Shown here one piece after another: positions 1-8,402 of a stretch of DNA of 64,000 nt (the first letter of the stretch is position 1; the number at the start of each line of letters is the position of its first letter). A program made the translations under genes and the position numbers. The notes below the pieces were generated by a model, which saw only the letters and a list, made by a program, of their open reading frames with translations, did not search any database and was not told the DNA's origin. The DNA comes from Notospermus geniculatus (taxonomy: Eukaryota; Nemertea; Pilidiophora; Heteronemertea; Lineidae): assembly GCA_002633025.1 (NCBI GenBank), contig NMRB01000759.1, positions 40,100 through 104,099 on the forward strand. The letters are read 5' to 3'.

Positions 1-48
1 GGGGGGCAAAAATCCGGGGGCAAATGTCCGGGGGGCAAATGTCCTACA
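1..48. repeat. Short G-rich tandem repeat at window edge
   Basis: Three imperfect copies of a roughly 20-base unit (GGGGGGCAAATGTCC-like) open the window. The array may continue to the left. No coding potential is seen. Confidence 0.6.
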
Positions 49-106
49 ATCCTCTAGCGGTAGCTTCGGGAACCAAAATGTAGCCTGCACTAGTGGCACA
101 ACTTAC

Positions 107-802
107 CTGTCGTTTTCGACTCTCACTACCGACAGATGACACCATGGATCTCTTTGTCAACTCATGAGCTTGTCTCTCAAGTTCTAACTCTTCTTTCAAT
201 TCCACATTCTCTTTCATAAGCTCATTTTGTAACTTCTTCAATAAACTGTCTTTGATCATTATATGTTCTTGTTTGACAGTCAACTCTGATTTCAGGCGTG
301 CTAAGTCACCTCTGTACCGCAGGAGTTCATTCTGTTTGCCCAAAAGATCAGAGCGGGACCTCTCCAACAGTTCCATGTTGCTCGACAAATCAGACTGCAC
401 ACGCTGCAACATCCGGTCTTTCACACACAGTTCCGAATGAGCTATGTTCAACTGTCTCTCCTTACTAAAAATCTCCTCCCGTAATTTAGAAATCTCCTCA
501 TTGCCAGTATCAACCACCATAACTTCCAACTGTTTCTTTCGCTGTTCCATTTCTTTTCGTTCTATTTCTACACAACTCTCTTTGACCACAAGTTCTGCTT
601 GGTATTTGGTTATAAAACTGAACAAATCAGACCATGCTTTTGTCAGCACGGCACCTTTACTGTGCAGTTCAGTCTGCATGTTGACGAACACTTTGCTTTC
701 TTCTGGACTTCCCTCTTCTTCTTCCTCAACGGGACTTGGTTCTTGAACCATGTTCATTTCAACCTTTGCTTCTGTGAGTGACAATGTGCCGTCCTTCATC
801 AT
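107..802 (-). CDS. Coiled-coil protein, single exon of a host-type gene (partial)
   Basis: A minus-strand open frame runs from a double ATG (MMKDGT) at 802 to about 44. I end the exon at 107 because the minus strand reads CAG|GTAAGT there, a consensus splice donor at 106-101; the frame beyond it is then intron. The protein (about 232 residues to the donor) has an acidic stretch with a run of glutamates, then about 150 residues of heptad-like, Leu/Glu/Lys/Gln-rich sequence (for example LLERSRSDLLGKQNELL) predicting a long coiled coil. A CTTTTCACTTCAG acceptor-like site lies near 828, so the exon may start there rather than at the ATG. I do not recognise the family. It could be a real cytoskeletal or scaffold-type gene exon, or a piece of a transposon gag, since the gypsy Gags here are also coiled-coil proteins. 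The remaining exons are outside the window or not visible. Confidence 0.45.
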
Positions 803-868
803 CAAGTAAGTAGTTGAAAATGTAAACCTGAAGTGAAAAGGAGCAACATGAGCAGAAGGGGCCAACAT

Positions 869-1795
869 GAATGGCAGTCAGCTGCGCATATTGCCAACAG
901 ATGGCAGCAAAGTTCTAGCGGACCAATGTACACAAAAATCTACGTGATTGCTGCTCGATCGATAATGACTGGGTCCGCTAACTCTCGCTGCCAGCTCCTA
1001 TTGCAGTTCCTTTCTCCGTGAGCTATGTTGGGACTAGGTACCAGTCTATAACATCTGGTTCCCTAATTGAGTGTCGTTCCACCAACAGGGTTTCCAAAGG
1101 ATTTCTTTTGTTAGGAGTCCCAGACCCATGGCACTCTAAATATGAAGGTCCTTTCATATTTTGGAGGGTCCCCATTCTCTCATGCATAACTGAGGCATTT
1201 AAATATCGTTAGCAATTGGTGAGAGTGTGTGTCAAAATGCTTTTTGGTGCGCTTTAAACGTGAGTTATAAAAATGCGGGTCCCTGGCTGATTTTTATCAT
1301 GCGTCCTTAGGATTCAAACACTGCTCTCTACGTGCGTCAAACAGAGATTTTGTGCGTATTTGACCCGGGAGCTCGGGTCCTTGGAAATCCTGCACCAAGG
1401 TGTCATGAAATGCCCCAACTAAAGTGCACTTTATCATTTTTACAGCCGTCTGACGTACCAATTCTCGGCCGGTCGAGAAGTGGTACATGTACTTACCCCA
1501 GCCGAGAATTTGTACCTCCATGGCCAACAACAGGTACCTGTCCACCAATCACTGAAGAATCGCTTTCCTTGCCTTATTTGGATGTACGCTTCATATTTTA
1601 TGGCTTGAAGCCAATCAGACTGGAGTTTATTCTAAGCAGCAACGGGGGCAGCACCGCATACATTGACATAAATTACCATAGGCCTATATGGCGGGCACAT
1701 CGTCATTGCAAATCGCTGTTCCTTGCGAACGTCGGACACGCTGTTTGGCCACCCCACATGAATACATGTAATTTGTGTGAGCACGAAAAGGACTG
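869..1795. other. Non-coding stretch, nothing recognised
   Basis: About 0.9 kb without a convincing gene, RNA or repeat structure. Open frames here have no recognisable domains and lie on both strands over the same bases. Confidence 0.4.
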
Positions 1796-1800
1796 TTAGG

Positions 1801-2030
1801 CCTGGTTCATTCCTATTTCGCCAAATTGCATTTCGCCAAATTCCCAATTCGCCAAAAAAGTTCCATTTTGCCAAATCCCATTTCGCCAAATTCTCATTTG
1901 GCCAAATTCCCAAATCGCCAAATTCCCATTTTGCCAAAATCCCGTTTCGCCAAATTCCCAATTTGCCAAATTCCCATTTGGCCAAATTCCCGTTTTGCCA
2001 AATTCCCATTTTGCCAAATTTGTTATTCAG
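1801..2030 (+). repeat. Left tandem-repeat arm of foldback-like element
   Basis: About a dozen degenerate copies of a 17-18-base unit, with consensus GCCAAATTCCCATTTC and neighbours varying between TTTGCC and TTCGCC. Confidence 0.8.
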
Positions 2031-2431
2031 GCTATAACCCCTAATCTAATGGACTGATCCAATGCAAGTACTTCGAAATAGGATAAGGTCCTTGGATATC
2101 AAACTGTTTCACTCTGGGGTTTGGAATGGAAGGGATAGGGCAATGGCACTGCAATGGTTTTAAGGATGTGCACGGACGCTTTTGGCACACTTTTCTGCTA
2201 AAGAGAAAACAACACGAATTAGAAAAGGAAACTAAGAATGCATCTTTTTCGGAAAGTTTGCACTATTTCTTCGTCTGAAAAAGATTGTTGAAGAATTTAC
2301 CTATAGAAAATAACATCAGTCTTCTTGGAATGAATTATTGAATACCATTCGCTTTATTACACATCTAAGCCTTCTTCGAAAATTGTTAATATTTGGAACG
2401 ATTCATTTTGAAAGAACACAGGGGTGTCAAG

Positions 2432-2645
2432 TAAATTTTTGGCGAAACGGGAATTTGGCGAAATGGAAATTTGGCAAAATGGGAATTTGGCCAGAATGGG
2501 AATTTGGCCAGAATGGGAATTTGGCGAAATGGGAATTTGGCGAAATGGGAATTTGGCGAAATGGGAATTTGGCAAAATGGGAATTTGGCAAATTGGGAAT
2601 TTAGTGATTTGGGAATTTGGCCAAATGGGAATTTGGCGAAACGGG
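2432..2645 (-). repeat. Right tandem-repeat arm, inverted relative to left arm
   Basis: A reverse-complement array of the left-arm unit (GGAATTTGGCGAAATGG). A single-stranded copy could form a hairpin of more than 200 bp with the left arm. Confidence 0.8.
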
Positions 2646-2699
2646 AAGTCACCGTTAGGCCAAGACCCGTTAGGCCGTAGACCGGTAGGCGGGATCATA

Positions 2700-3120
2700 A
2701 TAAACTAGAAATTGACTTGTGAGTCAATTTGAAGACCGCCTTTGAAAATTCACTGATGAATTTTGTATACATTTTGTATATGTTAGGGCAATGTAGAAAC
2801 TGATGATATTGGGACTGAACACGCTTCATACAGTGTAGGCCTACATGTATGATGTAGATGTAGGCCTACATGGCTTTACAGTGCGATTGTGTGTTTTGCG
2901 GCAGCCAAGAGCAGGGGAATATTGTTTTCAAAGTTAGGCCTACTAAATTTCACAATTGGTAAACTTGTCGGGTCATGACCATTTAAATGTTATTGATTTC
3001 AGACAAATGTGCGTGTCATTTTTCGCGAAATACGGGTAGGCCTACATCATGGCACCGGACCAAATTCATTTCGATCTCTGATTGGCCAGAGGGCCTGAAA
3101 CGTGGTGTGCGTGGCGTCAC
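2700..3120. other. Non-coding stretch, nothing recognised
   Basis: AT-rich sequence with several AGGCCTAC words. No gene, RNA or clear element is visible. Confidence 0.4.
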
Positions 3121-3136
3121 AGTTTGATCCGAGATG

Positions 3137-3247
3137 AGTTGACGTCAGCGAAAACCCCGCTGCGGCGAGTGACGCTGCAGCGTCATGCTCGACGTCGTGG
3201 TGACGCTGCGTTCTTAGGCCCGACGTCATGGGTTGTTGACGTCATGG
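3137..3247. promoter_or_regulatory. Cluster of CRE-like TGACGTCA sites
   Basis: Two perfect palindromic TGACGTCA octamers (3140-3147 and 3237-3244) and a GACGTCA near 3221 lie within about 110 bases of GC-richer DNA. TGACGTCA is the full CRE site bound by CREB/ATF factors. The cluster could mark a promoter, but no first exon is recognisable beside it, and chance or a repeat origin is possible. Confidence 0.25.
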
Positions 3248-3836
3248 GCAAAGTACTAAAATGCGTTAGGACAACAGACTTCATCTAATTAAACAGTTCA
3301 TTGTTGGCGGATGACCCCCAAAATCAATAGGTTTCCGTGTAACATGCATATCCACAACTCCTGAAAGTTTCATCGCGATACGTGGCGTATTTTTTGAGTT
3401 ATCCTGCCGAAAGCACAGAGAGAGAGCACGACTGTTAGAACTGGAATCCATACCACCGCGTCCTCTATCGGCAGCTTCAAGCAAACGGGGATTTCCGGTC
3501 TAAAAATAGTAGTACTTTAACGCGGAAACTACCAAAAATTTTCAACCTGGGAATGAGTTATTAGAANCGACCCCCCCCCCCCAAACAAATTGGGAGCAGG
3601 ACTTGAAGAAATGAAATCTCGGAGTAGTTCATCTTGCCCTGACAAGTGTTCCTATCACTCCTACTCTCGCTCAATCCACCCTTGCCTGATACTACCCACA
3701 TTTCCACTCTCACTGCCGCCCGGAAGACGAGTGGCCAATCAGAGCTCTGTCTGAGCTATTACCTCGCCTCCAAAAACTGAGCAATGAACGAAGTACACGA
3801 AATACGTAGTGTACACCGGATACACCTAGGCTCGAG

Positions 3837-4148
3837 GTGAATCAACAGAGCAAACAAGGCGGCTTCAGAACTTCGATATGTCGCTTGGAGTCAGAAATTT
3901 GTGGAAAATACAACGTTTCGTCGCTAGCTTCACATCAAAAGGATACTATTCATGTGTTTTCATCAGGGAAGGACTTGTTTGTGTCAACTATGACCGGGAA
4001 GGGGATGTCATTCATGTTTTACTCGGCTTCAACTCTGCTCAATTGCGTCGAAGTTCAGATGTCACTGTGGACTACTAATGTATGCGAGGACTTTTCTGAT
4101 TGGCTCTCGAGTTGGCTCTTCTTTCTATCGATGTTCCTTGCGATTTAA
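3837..4148 (+). pseudogene. Possible degraded RecQ-like helicase fragment
   Basis: A 103-residue open frame contains a stretch (about residues 30-62: QKDTIHVFSSGKDLFVSTMT, then GKGMSFMF) that resembles the segment of RecQ-family helicases where a glutamine/lysine-rich patch leads to 'GKDVFV' and the Walker A loop. The expected Walker A GxGKS reads GKGMS here, so the nucleotide-binding lysine is lost. The rest shows no further helicase motif. I treat it as a possible dead fragment of a helicase-bearing gene or element. The similarity is short and could be coincidental. Confidence 0.25.
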
Positions 4149-4579
4149 CAAACAATTATTGTTTTTTGACGAATTATGCTGTAAAATGAAGGATTTTGAT
4201 ACCAAGTAATAAAGAACACAGGTATGCTTAACGTTGAATATGTTTTTTGGTGAAATATTTTGTTCTGGATTATTTTTGATGACAGCAGTTGGGGGAGGGT
4301 GATAAACAGCACGGTCTGCTGCGAGTGGAATTCAGTAGGGAAAATGTCAAGGGTGAAGGGAGCGTAGTTCGAAGGGCGAAGTGACCGTAGGCCTTGATAT
4401 GTCAAGGTGGGAGTAGTTATTAGTTAGAATAACTATCATCAAGTGTGCTCTCATATTTCCAGGCACACGCCGCCATGAAACAAAAAGAATCTGGAAAAGA
4501 AAAAGAAAAAATATTGTAAAAAGCCAGCTGGCTTTTAAATTCTTACTCTATATCATTGCCGGCGTCGTAACCCTGTTGG

Positions 4580-4813
4580 ATTTTTGCCGGAGGTATGGAG
4601 TCCACGACAGGCTACTGTCCACCTGTGTGGGGTCTTTTACATGCCCTGGCATAGACACTCAGGTACAAGGGACCACGGCTTTTAGTCCCATCCGACGGAC
4701 CCTGCATTAATGTTTCACAACTTTTTGTACATGCCTTCGCCCGGAGTCGAACCCGCGCCGACCCATTGTACAGTTTGGGAGTCAAGCGCGCTAACCACTC
4801 GACCACCGGGCTT
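4580..4813 (-). mobile_element. tRNA-derived SINE
   Basis: Read on the minus strand, the head (4813 downward) carries a pol III A box (GTGGTCGAGTGGTTAGCGCG) and a B box (GGGTTCGACTCC), followed by a non-tRNA body of about 150 bases including GGCATGTAAAAGACCCC. This is the layout of a tRNA-related SINE. The acceptor stem and the body rule out a functional tRNA. Confidence 0.7.
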
Positions 4814-5218
4814 AGACATCAATATGATTTTGAAGTTTTCTCTGCGATGTTGGTGAATTTATACAGATTTATGTAGCAAATAGACGTAAATCTACACGTT
4901 TAACAATAATTTCATCCAAATTTCCACAAACTTCAGCAAAATCATTCTATGATTTATTGATTTGAATTGGGTTTTGAACATTGGCGGGTTAACAAGCCGA
5001 ACACCATCTCCCGCGAATCTGACTGAAACCAATGGCATCGGCGGGGTTGCGCGCAATTCCTTGATGCACACATGTACACGGCCTCCTGTATGCGAACGGC
5101 TGTTCTTTGACCCAATTTACTCCACTTGCTCTCGATGTTTGAAAACGATCGTCAAAGTATTAAACAGAGTCATAAAATGTGCGTAATACATCATATTGAT
5201 AATTATAAAGTGTTACCC

Positions 5219-5505
5219 CACCCCAAGTATAACCTCTCTTTCCTCATTTTGTTGGTGAGTACTGGGGGAAGAATACTCCGGCAAACGAGCCCGAGAAAAA
5301 GGCGAGGAAAGCGAGGACATCGAGGGGAAGGGCAAACTCGCCATAAAAAAAAAACGAAAAATTTTCCGCAAATTCCTCCTCCTGCCCATCCGCCTCCTGG
5401 GGTGCCGCCCCCTGAACGCGAGCCCCGGCAAACACCGCCACCCCTGGCGTCCAGCGAGAGAATGCGCGATGACGTCATTCGTCAAGAGAGTTTATACTTG
5501 GGGTG
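5219..5505. mobile_element. Short DNA transposon (MITE-like), 287 bp, TTACCC target duplication
   Basis: The ends are inverted repeats: CACCCCAAGTATAACCTCTC on the left and the complement of CACCCCAAGTATAAACTCTC on the right. The element is flanked by TTACCC on both sides (5213-5218 and 5506-5511), a plausible 6-bp target duplication. No transposase is encoded. The open frames across it are not conserved genes. Confidence 0.6.
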
Positions 5506-5511
5506 TTACCC

Positions 5512-7714
5512 CACCCCAAGTATAACCTCTCTTTCCTCATTTCGTTGGTGAGTACTGGGGGAAGAATACTCCGGCAAACGCCCGGTATTGGGCTCGGTCA
5601 ACCCGAGGCCCCCTCCAACCTCCATCCTCCTCCCTCCCAATACTCACAATGCTCCCAATACTCCCAATACTGACAATTAAAGGAGAGCCGCGGGACCGAA
5701 CAACAAATACCCTTGCCAGACTCATGTCTAGGCCTACTCAGAGCGTTCGAACAGCGGCAGAGTGCTCCATAGTACAGGCCGGCGCATTGGAATCGCGGCA
5801 CTTGCCCCTGAAGTTCTCTTCGAAATGTGTTAACACCTCCCTCGCACCCACACCCTGAACAGACATTGACCATCATCACACGATTAGGCGGCTTACTCCA
5901 ACCCTTTGAGACTTAAACATGCACTGCGACTCGTGAACTCCGGCAAACGCCCGGTATTGGGCTCGGTCAACACGAGGCCCCCTCCAACCTCTTCCCCCCT
6001 CCCAATACTCACAATGCTCCCAATACTCCCAATACTCCCAATACTGACAATTAAAGAAGAGCCGCGGGACCGAACAACAAATACCCTTGCCAGACACATG
6101 TCTAGGCCTACTCAGAGCGTTCGAACAGCGGCAGAGTGCTCCATAGTACAGGCCGGCGCATTGGAATCGCGGCACTTGCCCCTGAAGTTCTCTTCGAAAT
6201 GTGTTAACACCTCCCTTGCACCCACACCCTGAACAGACATTGACCATCATCACACGATTAGGCGGCTTACTCTAACCCTTTGAGACTTAAACATGCACTG
6301 CGACTCGTGCAGGTGGTTGTGAAACTGACCTGCCATATAGAATGCTCTTGGTCCCGGAGGGGCAGCTAACCCACATACCTCAAACCATGCCATGCCGCAG
6401 CATGCCCCAAACCTGGGCCTGGCGCGGGCCAGAGGTTGGGGACCCTCTCCGTTCATCAGTCCCCCCGAAGGCGTCCTCCCTATTCCCTCAATCGCCCTCA
6501 CATGGTTGAAGCCCGAGGTAACCTGCCACTCGTAAGCCTTATGCAATGTCTTATCGCCCCAAAACGTTCGTGGAGGGAATTTAACGAACGGAAAAGCATC
6601 CCCAACCTCCAACCCGCGTGAAAGGTGAACTTCCACTAGGATTTTAGTTATCCTTGGGTTAAAGGGGGGAAAGGCTTAACCTAACAAATCACGTCTATAA
6701 CGCCGAATTTACCACCTAAGCGGCCTTCATTTTGCCGCATTCTCTAAAAATCACGCCTATAACGCCGAATTTACCACCTGAGCGGCCTTCATTTTGCCGC
6801 ATTCTCTAATCCAGTGATCGGTTTCCAGCTAGCCGGCGCAGATCACACCCAAACCATAATAGCCAACCATTTATCTATTAACCAAGACGTAATAGACCCA
6901 CCGTCCGATTACGAGTGTGAAGTGTGAAGGAGTACGCACTCAACCCCGACGACAATTAACTTTTATTGAAAACATGGTACGGTATAGCGCTCAGCCAAGC
7001 GGCCAAGCCGCCAGACATTGTACACCATCAACCCTACACATGCTGCATGTGGCAAGAATCCGACCTGTCTGCGCAGGTACCAAACGCCATACCGTAGATT
7101 GGCGATCGCGAACATATCATCACACTGTATTCGCCTATGCCTATATGACTACGCCTCAGGTCCTGCCCACAATAGAGCGGTCCATCAAACTCCCTTGACA
7201 CAGCCTTTTAAACACTAGCCCCACGGCTATTCAACCTAAGTTCAACGCGGTGCCCCAGTGCCCAGCCAATATGGCTTGCACAGGCTGCACCCGATATTAG
7301 CCAATCCATTAGAGCCCCTAAACACACCCCTTATCCTCTGCGAATTTCAAATACAAGCCCTACGGCCATTACACCAAGTTCGAACGGTGCCCCAGTGCCC
7401 AGCCAATGGCTTGCACAGGCTGCACCCTACATTTGCCAATCCATATGTACATGTACACAGGCCCCTAAACCTAGCCGACAGGTCGACTCGCATAGGCTGC
7501 CTCTCATCGCTCCCGTGCCTAGCCAAAAGACTCGCACGGGCCGCGGAATGCCCCACATGCCTAGCCAGCGGCTCGCATGGGCTGCAATACACCCCTTAAT
7601 ATCCTCAACGAAATCGAAAAACCGGAGCAACACGACAAACCGTCCGACCACACCGGCGTCCAGCGAGAGAATGCGCGATGACGTCATTCGTCAAGAGAGT
7701 TTATACTTGGGGTG
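5512..7714. mobile_element. Larger non-autonomous element with the same termini
   Basis: It starts with the same terminus and about 65 bases of shared subterminal sequence as the 287-bp element, and ends with the same right terminus (…TTTATACTTGGGGTG). It abuts the gypsy macrodomain region at 7715. The interior is a series of local duplications: about 360 bp repeated in tandem (5574-5935 and 5937-6297), a 70-bp tandem pair near 6690-6810, and related 120-bp units between 7240 and 7590 built around TTGCACAGGCTGCACC. No transposase frame was recognised, so mobility would depend on a partner elsewhere. Confidence 0.5.
5574..6297. repeat. Two-copy tandem duplication (about 362 bp each)
   Basis: Near-identical copies both begin CCGGCAAACGCCCGGTATTG and run to the region of GCACTGCGACTCGTG. 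They differ by a few substitutions and by the number of CCCAATACT units. The high identity suggests a recent duplication. Confidence 0.8.
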
Positions 7715-8402
7715 TTTCCAGATGTTCTGAAAGCTTCTATGTCACTGTTTTTTCCGGCACCCTTAATCCGGAGATAAGACTCTGGGCTAGGTGGATTGTG
7801 CATAGTGTCATAGAAATCCTTACTGACGACTGTGATCTGAGCTGCGGTGTCTACAACAGCTTCTACCTTCTCCCCATTCATTTCTACAGGTACAGTGAGC
7901 GATCGGCCATCTTGCTGTAACTTAATTTCTGCCACTCTAGGATGGGGTAGAGAATATACAGATATCTCAATCCCTGAGTCTTTGAAGACAGCCTCAATTA
8001 TCTCTTGTACACGATTCCAGTTCTATGCCACTGGCTATTCTAGGTATGGCAAGTTTATTCCAGCCAAATGAAATGAGCGAGTTCCTTAAAGATTTTAAGG
8101 AGGCCTCCACATCTTCGTACTTCGGCTTGTCAGATACCTTCTCCTTGGTAACTAGGTAAAATAGGGGACGGCGTTCCCGGAAGAGTACTCCTGCCTCTCC
8201 TATCTTGAGGTTCTGTTTAAGTAATTCTGAAACGCCTCCGAATTTCTCTTGGCTATTCCCGCACCCATCACGAGATCAGCACTCACACAGTGAGCTATTG
8301 GAACTTCGCTAGTTTGGAAAAGATCTCCCTCAAGGTGCTTGATTGAAAATTTGCGACCATTTGGATCCTTGTTCTGTGGCAGATCGCGAGACACAGAACG
8401 TT
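7715..8402 (-). pseudogene. Macrodomain-retropepsin frame of gypsy copy 1, broken
   Basis: This corresponds to the N-terminal half of the intact frame at 20348-21708. Two small deletions relative to that copy, about 10 bases near 8250 and about 8 bases near 8025, each shift the frame, so the macrodomain is split. The part covering the protease active site (near 7850, VVDTAAQ) is still readable. The frame is cut at 7715 by the neighbouring DNA element. It is expected to be non-functional. Confidence 0.8.

Larger units (their letters stand above)
1796..2690. mobile_element. Foldback-like element with tandem-repeat arms
   Basis: The left arm (about 1801-2030) is a tandem array of a 17-18-base unit reading GCCAAATTCCCATTTC. 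The right arm (about 2432-2645) is the same unit in the opposite orientation (GGCGAAATGGGAATTT). The 400 bases between arms are unrelated. Short TTAGGCC words lie just outside both arms (1796 and about 2655-2675). Long inverted arms made of short tandem repeats around a non-coding middle match the architecture of Foldback-type DNA elements. No transposase is visible. The long open frames over the arms are repeat translations, not genes. Confidence 0.55.

Noticed and set aside
1632-2708. Several overlapping open frames encoding NGNLAKWEFG-type repeats
   Set aside because: They are translations of the 17-18-base tandem arrays in all frames and both strands, so they are not genes.
4740-4813. Possible tRNA gene (minus)
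   Set aside because: Good A and B boxes but no proper acceptor stem, and it is fused to a repeat body; it is a SINE head.
5126-6253. Overlapping 90-140-codon frames in the CACCCC-ended elements
   Set aside because: Proline/arginine-rich translations of repeat DNA on both strands. The duplicated 362-bp unit gives the same frame twice, with no recognisable domain.
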